Origin: Cyanosarcina radialis HA8281-LM2
GTDB taxonomy: Bacteria > Cyanobacteriota > Cyanobacteriia > Cyanobacteriales > CCAP-1448
Length of the DNA: 64,000 nt
Direction: 5' to 3'
NCBI GenBank assembly: GCA_019359615.1
Contig: JAHHHA010000024.1
Span: 1 to 64,000, forward strand
How positions within the stretch are numbered: the first letter of the stretch is position 1; every line of letters begins with the position of its first letter. The position numbers were made by a program, and so were the translations under genes. Shown here one piece after another: positions 14,968 through 24,086 of this stretch. Below the pieces are notes generated by a model that was given only the letters and a program-made list of their open reading frames with translations, was not told the DNA's origin and did no database searches.

Positions 14968-16758
14968 ATGCACGAATTAAATCCCAACCAATTGTTAGAT
15001 CTAGAACATCCCCTGCAAGAAGAGGAGTTTCTCCCCGGTAGAAGTAGATGGGCAAGGTTGGGGGGAATAGCTTTAGTCGGGATATTCAGTGCCGCGTTGC
15101 TGGCGGCAGCGACCCTGAAGTACAACGTGACGGTGAAAGTGCCAGCCACCATCAGACCGACAGGAGAACTGCGGTTAGCGCAACCAGGGGTGGAAGGAAC
15201 CGTCAAGCAGATTAGCGTCAAGGAAAACCAGGTAGTCAAACAGGGCGATCCGATCGCTTACTTGGATGATTCGCGAGGGCAAACTCGCCAGAGTCAATTG
15301 CAAATTAGCAACCAACAAACCGAACTGCAACTGACGCAGGTGATGTCTCAAATGGCAGCGATTCGATCGCAGATTGCTGCCGAGTCGCAGCTAATTCGAG
15401 GCAATTTGGGGTCTAGTAAGGCAACTTTGAGCGGAGAACGCAGCAAGTATCGAGAGCGGCAAGCCAACACCCAAGCCGAGTTGCAAGCAGCCCAGAACGA
15501 CTTAGCGATCGCGAGAGCGCAGTGGGCGCGAGTAATTAATAACAATGAATTAAAGGCTAACGAGCAGGAAGCGCAAGCCAACTTAGAGGCCGCCAGAGGG
15601 CAATGGCTGCGGTTGGTTAACGATAACGAATTAAGGGCTAACGAGCAGGAAGCACGCGCTAACTTGGAAGCCGCTAGAGCGCAGTGGGAACAACTAGGGC
15701 GGGAAAATCAGGCTAATTTGCAAGAAGCCCAAGCCAACTTGGATCTGGCCAAGATTCAGCTTACCCGCTGGCGGCGATTGCGATCGGCTGGAGCAATTTC
15801 TCAGAATCAGTACGACGAAAAAGTCCGGGCTGTCAAGGTAGCAGAAGCCCAACTGAAACAAACCCAAGCGGCAAATAAGAAAGAATACGAGATTCGCAAA
15901 CAAGCCTTAGAGACAGCTAAAGCCGACTTGTTGCAAACCCAAGCCGCGAACAAGAAAGAATACGATATCCGCAAGCAAGCCTTGGGGACAACTAAAGCCA
16001 AACTGCTGCAAACCCAAGCGGCGAATAAGAAAGAATACGATGCCAGAAAACAAGCTTTGGAGACAGCCAAAGCGAAGTTTTTACAAGCCCAAGCCGCCGT
16101 CAATTCCAATGATGCCGATGTGCGAGTAGCAGCCACCCAGCTAGAACAAGTGCAACCACAAGGACAAGCAACCATTGCAGGTTTGAATAACCAACTAGAA
16201 ACGCTCAACCAGCGCAGCGCGGAACTCCGCAGCCAACTGAATCGAGGGCAAAAAGAATTGCAACAGCTACAGGCAGAACTGAAAGGGAGCGTAGTCCGGG
16301 CCCCGGTAACTGGAACCGTACTCCAACTGAGCTTGCGCAACCAGGGGCAAGTAGTGCGTCCGGGAGAGCCGATAGCCTATATTGCCCCTCAAGGCGCTCG
16401 ACTAGAAATCAAAGCTCGCATCCCAGCCCAGGAAATCAACAAAGTCAAAGTCGGACAAGCAGTGCAGATGCAAGTTTCTGCCTGTCCTTATCCCGACTAC
16501 GGGACGCTTAAAGGTAAGGTTAAAACTGTGGCTCCCGACGCTCTCCCGGCAACAGATAACCAAAACCAAAGTTCCCCTACAACTCCACCGCCAAACTCGT
16601 TTGAGGTGACGATCGAACCAGAAACCTCATTTGTAGGAGATAGCGATCGCCAGTGTCAACTGCAAACCGGGATGGAAGGCAAAGCCGATATTATTACCAA
16701 GGAGGAAACCGTGCTGACGTTCGTTCTTAGAAAAGCTAGGTTGCTAACAGATACTTAA
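14968..16758 (+). CDS. HlyD-family periplasmic adaptor of the peptide exporter
   Basis: 596 residues: a short cytoplasmic N-terminus, one transmembrane helix (about 28-48), a biotinyl/lipoyl half (PGVEGTVKQISVKENQVVKQGDPIAYL), a very long coiled coil (about 105-430), the second half (RAPVTGTVLQLSLRNQGQVVRPGE) and a beta-barrel domain. It would bridge the ABC transporter to an outer-membrane channel. The coiled coil contains internal duplications: two 81-bp units (15520-15681) and three 75-bp units (15859-16083). It precedes the C39 transporter by 102 bp on the same strand. No TolC-type protein is in the window. Confidence 0.93.
   Translation: MHELNPNQLLDLEHPLQEEEFLPGRSRWARLGGIALVGIFSAALLAAATLKYNVTVKVPATIRPTGELRLAQPGVEGTVKQISVKENQVVKQGDPIAYLDDSRGQTRQSQLQISNQQTELQLTQVMSQMAAIRSQIAAESQLIRGNLGSSKATLSGERSKYRERQANTQAELQAAQNDLAIARAQWARVINNNELKANEQEAQANLEAARGQWLRLVNDNELRANEQEARANLEAARAQWEQLGRENQANLQEAQANLDLAKIQLTRWRRLRSAGAISQNQYDEKVRAVKVAEAQLKQTQAANKKEYEIRKQALETAKADLLQTQAANKKEYDIRKQALGTTKAKLLQTQAANKKEYDARKQALETAKAKFLQAQAAVNSNDADVRVAATQLEQVQPQGQATIAGLNNQLETLNQRSAELRSQLNRGQKELQQLQAELKGSVVRAPVTGTVLQLSLRNQGQVVRPGEPIAYIAPQGARLEIKARIPAQEINKVKVGQAVQMQVSACPYPDYGTLKGKVKTVAPDALPATDNQNQSSPTTPPPNSFEVTIEPETSFVGDSDRQCQLQTGMEGKADIITKEETVLTFVLRKARLLTDT
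15520..15681 (+). repeat. Two 81-bp in-frame repeats in the HlyD coiled coil
   Basis: Each 27-residue unit carries NELKANEQEAQANLEAAR or a near copy. They lie at 15520-15600 and 15601-15681. A multiple near seven residues per turn pair keeps the coiled coil continuous, so unit number would change its length. Confidence 0.75.
15859..16083 (+). repeat. Three 75-bp in-frame repeats in the HlyD coiled coil
   Basis: Units at 15859-15933, 15934-16008 and 16009-16083 each encode QTQAANKKEY plus RKQALETAKA with minor changes. Synonymous differences show they are not sequencing duplicates. Confidence 0.8.
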
Positions 16759-16860
16759 CGAAGTCAGAAGTCAGAAGTCAGAAGTCAGAAGTTGGTTTTT
16801 GCAGGAGGGGATTTATACCTCGCTCCAAAAACTTTAACCATGAACTATGAACCATAAACT
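16759..16860. repeat. AGAAGTC tandem repeats between HlyD and ABC genes
   Basis: Five consecutive AGAAGTC heptamers follow the HlyD stop, then a short ACTATGAACCATAAACTATG segment leads into the ABC start. No clear ribosome-binding site precedes the ATG at 16861. Confidence 0.6.
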
Positions 16861-19041
16861 ATGAAATTGCTTGCAGGTAAAACCAAATATCAATGCGTTT
16901 TGCAGTTGAGCGAAGAAGACTGCGGCGCAGCGTGTTTGGCCACCATTTCTCGGCATCACGATCGCATCTTGAGCCTGAATCGCAGTCGGGAAGCGGTAGG
17001 TACCGGACAACTGGGAACGACGATGCTGGGATTGAAGCGCGGGGCGGAAACCTTGGGGTTCAACGCCCGCTCGGTTAAAGCTTCCCGCGAGTTAATCGAC
17101 AAGCTCAAAGAAGTGCCCCTACCAGCCATCATTCATTGGCGGGGTTATCACTGGGTAGTGTTCTACGGGAAGGAGGGCAGGCGCTATGCGATCGCCGATC
17201 CGGCTGTGGGGGTGCGCTATCTCACCCGTCAAGAGCTAGAAGCGGGCTGGAACGGTATCATGCTGCTCTTAGAACCAGATCGGGAGCGGTTTTTAGACCA
17301 AGCGGAAGAAACCACTTCTAGCGGCTTCGGTCGCTTTCTGCGGCGGGTTTGGCCTTTTCGCGGCTTGCTGGCAGAAGCATTGGTTCTCAATATCGTTCTC
17401 GGACTGCTGGCCCTGGCAAGTCCTTTTTTAATCCAAATTCTGACCGACGACGTGCTGGTGCGAGGGGATATGGATTTGCTGACAGTGGTAATTGTCGGCG
17501 TAGTGTTGATGAGCTTATTCAGCGGTTGCTTGCAACTAGTGCAATCGAGTGCGATCGCTCGCTTCGGACAGCGGTTGCAATTAGGATTGGTACTCGAATT
17601 CGGTCGCAAAGTCCTCCGCCTGCCCTTACCCTATTACGAATCCCGGCGCAGCGGCGAAATTACCAGCCGTTTGCGAGATATTAATGAAATCAATCAGTTA
17701 GTTTCTCAGGTAGTGGCGAGTTTGCCGAGCCAATTTTTTGTGGCTTTAGTTTCTTTATGTTTTATGACCTTCTATAGCTGGAAGCTGACCTTAGTGGCTC
17801 TAGCCGTCGGGGGATTAATGACTTTATCGACCCTGCCTTTCTTACCCGTTTTGCGCCGCAAGCATCGCGACCTGTTAGTGCTGGCAGCCGAAAATCAAGG
17901 CGTGCTGGTGGAAACCTTCAAGGGCGCTTTGATTATGAAAGCCACCTCTGCCGCCATGCAATTCTGGGAAGAATTTCAAACCCGCTTCGGTCGTCTGGCC
18001 AATTTAACTTTAAGTACCATCCAAATCGCCATTCTGATTGGGGTTTTCTCTCAAGTTATTTCTAAAGTGGGCAGCGTCGCTTTACTTGGCATGGGCAGTT
18101 TGTTAGTCATCCAAAAGGAATTAACGATCGGGCAACTGCTGGCTTTCAACGGGATGCAAGGTAACGTGCTGGCTTTAATTGGTGCCCTCACAGGCTTGGT
18201 AGATGAATATTTTCGCTCTCAAACTGCGGTCGGCCGCCTGTTAGAGGTAATCGATGCCACTCCAGAAGCGATCGCCGATGGCAGTAAGCCTTATGTCCGC
18301 CTACCTGGAGATGCCGATCTTTACTTGAGTTACGTCAACTTTCACCACCCAGGTCGGGTGGATCTGCTAGAGAATTTTTCTCTGCGGTTGCCAGGAGGTG
18401 TGGCGATCGCCTTGATCGGTAAATCTGGTTGCGGCAAGAGTACCTTAGCCAAACTGATAGCTGGATTATATCAACCCCAATCAGGCAATATCCGCATCGG
18501 CATTTACAACTTAGGCGACCTCCCCCTCGATTGCCTGCGGCAACAGGTAGTCTACGTGGCTCAAGACCCCCACTTCTGGAGTCGATCGATTCTGGAAAAC
18601 TTCCGGTTAGGTGCGCCGCACGTCTCCTTCGAGCAGATCGTCACGGCCTGTCAGATTGCGGATGCTGATAGTTTTATCAGTCAGTTGCCGAATAAGTATC
18701 AAACCGTTTTAGGAGAATTTGGTGCCAATATTTCTGGGGGACAAAGACAAAGACTGGCGATCGCTCGCGGTCTGGTCAACGACCCCCCAATATTAATTAT
18801 GGATGAGTCTACCTCTGGACTCGATCCGGTCAGCGAATCGCAAATCTTAGAACAAATCTTGCGCCATCGTCAGGGTAAAACCACGATTATGATTACCCAT
18901 CGTCCCAGCGTTATCAATCGGGCCGATTGGGTCGTTTTATTGGACAACGGCCAGATGAGAATTGAAGGTTCTTTAGAAGATTTGCGACTTACCCCTGGAG
19001 AACATTTAAAGTTTTTGTCGTCTTATCATTTAAGGAGTTAA
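16861..19041 (+). CDS. C39-peptidase ABC transporter (peptide processing and export)
   Basis: 726 residues, typical for a bacteriocin-type transporter. The N-terminal C39 peptidase has Cys21 (EEDCGAACLA), His97 (GYHWVVF) and Asp113 (IADPAVG), so double-glycine leader cleavage should be functional. A six-helix transmembrane domain spans about 170-450. The ATPase has Walker A GKSGCGKST (about 520), signature SGGQRQR (about 625), Walker B ILIMDES and the H-loop ITHR. It should cut and export the A, B and C-type peptides here. PteB of S. elongatus is the closest functional parallel. The peptide gene at 19046 follows by four bases. Confidence 0.96.
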   Translation: MKLLAGKTKYQCVLQLSEEDCGAACLATISRHHDRILSLNRSREAVGTGQLGTTMLGLKRGAETLGFNARSVKASRELIDKLKEVPLPAIIHWRGYHWVVFYGKEGRRYAIADPAVGVRYLTRQELEAGWNGIMLLLEPDRERFLDQAEETTSSGFGRFLRRVWPFRGLLAEALVLNIVLGLLALASPFLIQILTDDVLVRGDMDLLTVVIVGVVLMSLFSGCLQLVQSSAIARFGQRLQLGLVLEFGRKVLRLPLPYYESRRSGEITSRLRDINEINQLVSQVVASLPSQFFVALVSLCFMTFYSWKLTLVALAVGGLMTLSTLPFLPVLRRKHRDLLVLAAENQGVLVETFKGALIMKATSAAMQFWEEFQTRFGRLANLTLSTIQIAILIGVFSQVISKVGSVALLGMGSLLVIQKELTIGQLLAFNGMQGNVLALIGALTGLVDEYFRSQTAVGRLLEVIDATPEAIADGSKPYVRLPGDADLYLSYVNFHHPGRVDLLENFSLRLPGGVAIALIGKSGCGKSTLAKLIAGLYQPQSGNIRIGIYNLGDLPLDCLRQQVVYVAQDPHFWSRSILENFRLGAPHVSFEQIVTACQIADADSFISQLPNKYQTVLGEFGANISGGQRQRLAIARGLVNDPPILIMDESTSGLDPVSESQILEQILRHRQGKTTIMITHRPSVINRADWVVLLDNGQMRIEGSLEDLRLTPGEHLKFLSSYHLRS

Positions 19042-19045
19042 CTCT

Positions 19046-19387
19046 ATGTCTTGCGATCCTCAACCCCAAAATGATGAATTGTTAGCCGAGCTATCCGATC
19101 GAGAACAGGAAAATATATCTGCTGGTTGGTTTTTTTCAGGAATGAATCAGCCAGGATTTTTCTTCTTTTCTTCCCAAGAAACAGAGATTGAAACTGGTAG
19201 CGAATCTCAAGTTGACATTGCTCCACAGGGTTTTTCTTCCAAATCAAAAACGTCTTACTCTTTGTCGCAAAGATCGGTTTCTTTTGGCGGATTTATCCCA
19301 TTTGGGGGCGGATCGTGGGGGGGAAGGATGCAATTTTTTAAACTAGCCTTGCTGGCAGCTTTCGGACGGTCTAGTTATTGGGATTAG
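19046..19387 (+). CDS. Atypical Ala-Gly-leader peptide precursor C
   Basis: 113 residues beginning four bases after the transporter stop, with AAGGAG ten bases before the ATG. Residues 11-27 read ELLAELSDREQENISAG, clearly related to the A/B leaders but ending Ala-Gly instead of Gly-Gly; the cut would fall after Gly27. The core is Phe-, Ser- and Gly-rich (PGFFFFSS, FGGFIPFGGGSWGG) with a hydrophobic end, unlike A or B, and has no Cys. Tight coupling to the transporter suggests it is a substrate or an immunity or regulatory partner. The role is unknown. Confidence 0.72.
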   Translation: MSCDPQPQNDELLAELSDREQENISAGWFFSGMNQPGFFFFSSQETEIETGSESQVDIAPQGFSSKSKTSYSLSQRSVSFGGFIPFGGGSWGGRMQFFKLALLAAFGRSSYWD

Positions 19388-19453
19388 TTACTCTGACCGA
19401 GAAGAATGCAAAATAGAGGAGTTCAGAAGTTTTGAACCCCTGGCAATACCTAT

Positions 19454-20644
19454 ATGGTTGAAACCTATATCATCTCAGCAGTCCGCACGCCGATCGGTCG
19501 GTTTGGTGGCGCGATCGCGGATGTCTCCCCTGTCGATCTGGGCGCTCGCGTCATGGAAGCAGCCTTAAAGCAGGCGGGGATTGCAGGATCGGCTTTAGAT
19601 CTCTATATTATGGGCAACGTTCTGAGGGCGGGACGCGGACAGCTATTGCCCCGCCAAGCGGCTTTAAAAGCCGGAATTCCCGCAGGGGTAAACGGGTATG
19701 CCGTCGATATGGTGTGTTCGTCGGGAGCGATCGCTTTAATTAATGCTATGCAGGCCATTCGATCGCAACAAGCAGACATCGTGCTAGCTGGAGGAATGGA
19801 ATCGATGTCTCAAACTGGCTTTTACCTCTCCCACAGAGCCAGGTGGGGCTATAAATTCCTCTTGGGTTCGCCAGAGCAATTAACCGACCTCATCCTCTGC
19901 GACGGGCTAACGGATACTACCACGGGCGAGGGCATGGGAGAGCAAACAGAGCGGATTGCCGAAATTCACGGATTTAACCGCCATGAGTTGGATGAAATTG
20001 CTCTATCTTCTCACCAGCGGGCAGCCGCAGCTACAACTAGGGGCAGCTTTAAAAACGAGATCGTTCCCATTGAAGTAACAACTAAAAAAGGAACGCAAAT
20101 TGTCGATACCGACGAAGGGATTCGCCCCGATACTACCTTAGAGACTCTAGCGAAACTTCGTCCTGCCTTTAAGCCAGATGGCGTTCTCACTGCTGGCAAT
20201 AGCTCTCAGATTTCAGACGGAGCCGCAGCCTTAATTTTAGCCAGTCGATCGGCTGTAGATAAATATGGATTAAAGCCGATCGCTAAGTTACTAGGAGGAA
20301 CTTGGGCGGGTGGCGAAACTTGGCGGTTTACAGAACTACCAATTTTAGCTGTTGAGAAATTGTTAGAGAAACTGAATTTGAAGCTTGCCGATATCGATCT
20401 ATTTGAGAACAACGAGGCTTTTGCCGTCAGTTCCCTACTGTTCCATCGCCTGCTAAAAGTGCCTCTCGACAAGTTGAACGTTAACGGTGGAGCGATCGCT
20501 TTAGGGCATCCCATCGGCGCTTCTGGGGCGCGGATCGTCGTTACCTTACTCAATGCCTTAAAAGAGAGCGATCGAACCCTGGGGATAGCCGCCCTCTGTC
20601 ACGGGATGGGAGGCGGAACCGCGATCGCGATCGAACGGGTTTAG
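19454..20644 (+). CDS. Thiolase (acetyl-CoA C-acetyltransferase family)
   Basis: A 396-residue thiolase with nucleophile Cys88 (VDMVCSSGA), NNEAFAV, His352 (GGAIALGHPIGASG) and Cys382 (ALCHGMGGG). It interconverts two acetyl-CoA with acetoacetyl-CoA or performs the analogous acyl reaction. It could serve polyhydroxybutyrate synthesis, but no reductase or PHA synthase is in the window, so the pathway is open. It starts 66 bp after the peptide C gene and overlaps the convergent neighbour by four bases. Confidence 0.95.
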   Translation: MVETYIISAVRTPIGRFGGAIADVSPVDLGARVMEAALKQAGIAGSALDLYIMGNVLRAGRGQLLPRQAALKAGIPAGVNGYAVDMVCSSGAIALINAMQAIRSQQADIVLAGGMESMSQTGFYLSHRARWGYKFLLGSPEQLTDLILCDGLTDTTTGEGMGEQTERIAEIHGFNRHELDEIALSSHQRAAAATTRGSFKNEIVPIEVTTKKGTQIVDTDEGIRPDTTLETLAKLRPAFKPDGVLTAGNSSQISDGAAALILASRSAVDKYGLKPIAKLLGGTWAGGETWRFTELPILAVEKLLEKLNLKLADIDLFENNEAFAVSSLLFHRLLKVPLDKLNVNGGAIALGHPIGASGARIVVTLLNALKESDRTLGIAALCHGMGGGTAIAIERV

Positions 20645-22572
20645 GGGCGATCGTATTTCCTAAGAATTTTGTCCAACTCTATAGAAAGATCGATATTGTC
20701 GCGCAACCATTGTAATGAAGGATCGATCCGTGCCCATTCTACCAAAGTAGAATCTCGTCCTAACGCATACTCTAAATGGCACCATAAATGCTGACAATTA
20801 TCATTGCTTGGCTTTATTTCGTTCTCTTTCTCAGCCAAAGCACTATAGTAACAAGCTAAATTATAATGTCCTAATCCAGGAAGTAACGGATTATTTGTTG
20901 GTATATAGTAATCATAAATGCTCTCCTTTTGTTCGTCACATAGTCGAGTTTGAAATTTTGACTTTGCTTCTGCAACTTGGCTGTTTACTGTAGTTTTTAG
21001 ATCTACTAAAATCTCTGAAATCAGCTTCTCCGCTCCTGGTTTATCATCCATCCTTACTAAAATTTCTGCACGCATTATCTTAGTTATTAGTTCGATTTTT
21101 TCTAGAAATTCTTGTAGTTCGTTATTTCTATTTATTTTGGGAAATTTGCTAATATCAGCCACTAATTCTTCATTTTTAATAACTAGAAAAAATTCAATAG
21201 CCAATCTATAGATGGACGAATATATAGTGACCCTACGATCAGAATTAGATCTTAAAAAGATTATCAGTTTATAAAGATAGACAGTACATTGCTGATATTT
21301 TGCTTTGTAAAATACTGGATCTGTATAAACTATACTAGGAATGGTGATTAGCTGATATTGATATTTCTTAGCTCTGCGTTCCGCTCTATCAAATAGGTTA
21401 TTTGCTTGACTTAATAGTGATAATATTTTTTTAGGATCGTCTCCTTGACTATATAAGGATAATGCTACTTTAGTAGCTATTATGCCCAAATTAAATAATG
21501 CAAATCTGTTATTTTTATCGTAAATTAGAGCTTTGTCTGTAGCATATTTTGCTCGCTGATGTTTGCCAACTAACATCCAGTATGCCGCTACTTGAGAGTA
21601 GGCATAACTTTTCCAATTTTGTACACCTAGCCATTCTTTTGCTTTTTTTTCATCAATTTTAAAAAGAGTCCATATAGCAGTTATATCTGCTAGTATATTC
21701 TCAAAATTTGAACAATTTGTTTTAGATAACTCTATTCGATAATCGTAGTCATTTTGCCAAATAGTTTCTGTGTCTATTACTCGATTAGATTGATTTAAAG
21801 TTAGGCTCAATCCTAAACCCTTGTCAGGGGATTTTTGCAAATCTCCTGAAAGAGTATACGATGGAGAGAAGTCAAAAATTCGTAGTAATTGAGATAAAAT
21901 TTTTATAGGTGTTGCTATTGGTTCTATATCTATTTCAATATCGGGCTTATCGATCGCTCCTTCGGCAACATATATGTTAAGCGTTTCTCCTAGCGATCCA
22001 TCTCCAGCGATCGAGGACTTTACCATTGCTGCTGTGCTTTTGCCAATTTTCAGTTCGCTCACTTCATCATTAAAATCTTTAATTTCAAGTTTTATTTTTT
22101 GATATGGAAGGTTTTTTGATATTAAATTATATAATTCTGGAAAAATTCTTAATATCAAAATAGATAATACTAAACATAATACAAGGATTATGCTAATCAA
22201 TTGATATCGTTCATAATTTTCCTGCCAATTATTATCCACACAATATGGCTGTTTATCAGAAAGATATCGAAGCTTTTCTGGTAGTTGTTCTGTGGTAGCT
22301 GATGTTGTTGTGGAACTTGGCGATGATGTTGGTACAATTATTTCTGACAGTTTTTTTCTGGCTTCTCCATCAAGACCTACATCAGCTAATTTCCAAACTG
22401 GTTGAAACTTCTCTGGGGGATCTGGCAGTGGTAAGAAAACATAAACTGTATCACAAACAGTTTTAGATATTCGATCGCCTGTAAAGAGATCGATAGCGGG
22501 TGTTAGTACAATAACTAAAAGGGTCTTTAATATCCACTCTATTGATAACCGAAACCATTGTGGCTTACTCAT
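20641..22572 (-). CDS. Large membrane protein with TPR-like C-terminal region, unrecognised
   Basis: 643 residues. Hydrophobic helices lie at about 13-30 and 124-148, with a loop between them containing a Ser/Thr-rich stretch (TSSPSSTTTSATT). The C-terminal 400 residues are helical and TPR-like: YSQVAAYWMLVGKHQRAKYATDKAL, FALFNLGIIATKVAL, and near the end HYNLACYYSALAEKE. The DNA is clearly more AT-rich than neighbouring genes, suggesting transfer. I do not recognise a family. The layout (membrane anchor plus helical repeats) suggests a scaffold or sensor, but that is inference. Confidence 0.7.
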   Translation of the reverse strand: MSKPQWFRLSIEWILKTLLVIVLTPAIDLFTGDRISKTVCDTVYVFLPLPDPPEKFQPVWKLADVGLDGEARKKLSEIIVPTSSPSSTTTSATTEQLPEKLRYLSDKQPYCVDNNWQENYERYQLISIILVLCLVLSILILRIFPELYNLISKNLPYQKIKLEIKDFNDEVSELKIGKSTAAMVKSSIAGDGSLGETLNIYVAEGAIDKPDIEIDIEPIATPIKILSQLLRIFDFSPSYTLSGDLQKSPDKGLGLSLTLNQSNRVIDTETIWQNDYDYRIELSKTNCSNFENILADITAIWTLFKIDEKKAKEWLGVQNWKSYAYSQVAAYWMLVGKHQRAKYATDKALIYDKNNRFALFNLGIIATKVALSLYSQGDDPKKILSLLSQANNLFDRAERRAKKYQYQLITIPSIVYTDPVFYKAKYQQCTVYLYKLIIFLRSNSDRRVTIYSSIYRLAIEFFLVIKNEELVADISKFPKINRNNELQEFLEKIELITKIMRAEILVRMDDKPGAEKLISEILVDLKTTVNSQVAEAKSKFQTRLCDEQKESIYDYYIPTNNPLLPGLGHYNLACYYSALAEKENEIKPSNDNCQHLWCHLEYALGRDSTLVEWARIDPSLQWLRDNIDLSIELDKILRKYDRP

Positions 22573-22795
22573 GGTAAATTACTTTCTGTAAATTACTGAT
22601 ATCAAATCCGATCGAACAACCGTAACAAACAGTAATGCGTTACAGCAGCGTGCGCATTAGCGCCAACATCTCGATCGCGATCGAGATATATAACAACGCA
22701 CAAGCTCTACATGGCATCAAGTTGCTCGCAGAACTTAGGCAATAAAGATTATGGACGATCGTGCGGCTCTGATACGAGACGATCGCTGTGATATC
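22573..22795. other. Spacer with palindromic repeat
   Basis: No gene is seen. It contains CAACATCTCGATCGCGATCGAGATATATAACAACG, an inverted repeat of the family seen better at 54895-54932, near 22665-22700. Only GCGATCG-type palindromes were noted besides. Confidence 0.4.
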
Positions 22796-23935
22796 TCATG
22801 ATTTGGCATTAGCCTTAGCATACAATATTTCGTATTGGGATACGATCGCATCTAAAGTAAAATCTTGAATAATTCTTTGCCGCGCCAATTTTCCTAAGCT
22901 TTCTCTACCTTCTACACCTATATCTATTAACTCCTGCCAAGCATTAGCTAATGCTGCTGGATGCCGTGGGGGTACTATCCGTCCTGTTTCGCCGACGATC
23001 GCACCAGAATCTCCTACATCTGTCACTACGCACGGAATGCCGCTAGACATTGCCTCGCCGACGATTAACGGGAAGGCTTCACCATAAGCTGAAGCTGAAG
23101 TTAGGATATCTAAAGCCGCAATTAATTCGGGCATATCGCGACGTTCTCCTAATAAATGAAGGCGATCGCCTATACCTAATTCGCCGATCGATCGCTGTAA
23201 AGTTACGTTTTCTAAGTTAACGTCAGTTCCAGCTAAAACAAAGCGAACTTCAGAATATTTGGAAGCTATAAGTGCTGCTGCTTGCAGAAAATTATTATGA
23301 TCTTTCATCGGATGATAGCGAGCCATCATCCCAATAAGAATATTGTTGGCAGATAAACCTAACTCGGCGCGAATTTTCGCTTTAGCCTTAGCTGATGGGG
23401 CGAATTTTTCTGGATCGAAACCATTAGGGATTACGCAACTGCGATCGCGGCAATACCCTAAAGCCTCGTGTTGCACTTTGCTAGTTTGAGAAACAAAAAT
23501 AATTTGCTGGGGATACCGAGAAATATATTTGCCAACCTGAATAATTAATTGCAGGCTTTTCTTTTCATTATTCAACGAACTAATTGAATGATGGATGCTC
23601 CAAAGTACGGGAACTCTAGGCGAATAAAACAGATTTGCTAACTGCGCTGCCAGATTGCCGTGATACATCCAACCTTGAATCAGATCGGGTTTAATTTGAC
23701 GTACTATTGCTACTAAGCGTCTAATTATTGCTGGTGTCGGTAGCGATCCTGGGAGCAGTCCGAGGGTATAGACGGGTATATCTAAAGCTGCAATGCGATC
23801 GCCTAACGTACCGCGGTCGATTAAAGAAACTACAATTGGACTAAAACGCTGGCGATCGATCTGAGCTAACAGATTGTACAGCATGATTTCTGCACCACCT
23901 GTAGATAGTCCGGTGACGAGGTAGAGGATCTTCAT
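22796..23935 (-). CDS. Glycosyltransferase family 4 (EPS cluster)
   Basis: 379 residues, GT-B fold. The N-terminus LYLVTGLSTGGAEIMLYNLL carries the glycine-rich acceptor loop typical of GT4. The C-terminal domain has GMMARYHPMKDHNNFLQAA and the donor-binding E(x7)E stretch SAYGEAFPLIVGEAMSSG, then PCVVTDVGDSGAIVG. It is similar in layout to the GT4 at 26242. It is the last gene of the leftward polysaccharide cluster, separated from asnB by a palindromic repeat. Sugar donor and acceptor are unknown. Confidence 0.92.
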   Translation of the reverse strand: MKILYLVTGLSTGGAEIMLYNLLAQIDRQRFSPIVVSLIDRGTLGDRIAALDIPVYTLGLLPGSLPTPAIIRRLVAIVRQIKPDLIQGWMYHGNLAAQLANLFYSPRVPVLWSIHHSISSLNNEKKSLQLIIQVGKYISRYPQQIIFVSQTSKVQHEALGYCRDRSCVIPNGFDPEKFAPSAKAKAKIRAELGLSANNILIGMMARYHPMKDHNNFLQAAALIASKYSEVRFVLAGTDVNLENVTLQRSIGELGIGDRLHLLGERRDMPELIAALDILTSASAYGEAFPLIVGEAMSSGIPCVVTDVGDSGAIVGETGRIVPPRHPAALANAWQELIDIGVEGRESLGKLARQRIIQDFTLDAIVSQYEILYAKANAKS

Positions 23936-23965
23936 ATCAAATCCGGTCGATCGATCCTCATTAAT

Positions 23966-24039
23966 GTAGGTTGGGTTGAGCGATAGCGAAACCCAACACT
24001 CCTGGGATGTTGGGTTTCACTCCGTTCAACCCAACCTAC
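23966..24039. repeat. GTAGGTTGGGTT palindromic repeat
   Basis: A 74-bp imperfect palindrome: GTAGGTTGGGTTGA at one end, TTCAACCCAACCTAC at the other, and AACCCAACA/TGTTGGGTT inside. Half-sites of the same family occur near 45395-45435 and 63407-63440. This is a dispersed cyanobacterial intergenic repeat. Confidence 0.75.
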
Positions 24040-24086
24040 AATCTCTACAATCTCCACACTTCTGCAACTCCTGAACTCCTCTCCTT

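Noticed and set aside
15807-16340. 177-codon minus-strand frame opposite HlyD
   Set aside because: Antisense of the coiled-coil repeats; Cys/Leu/Ser-rich with no motif.
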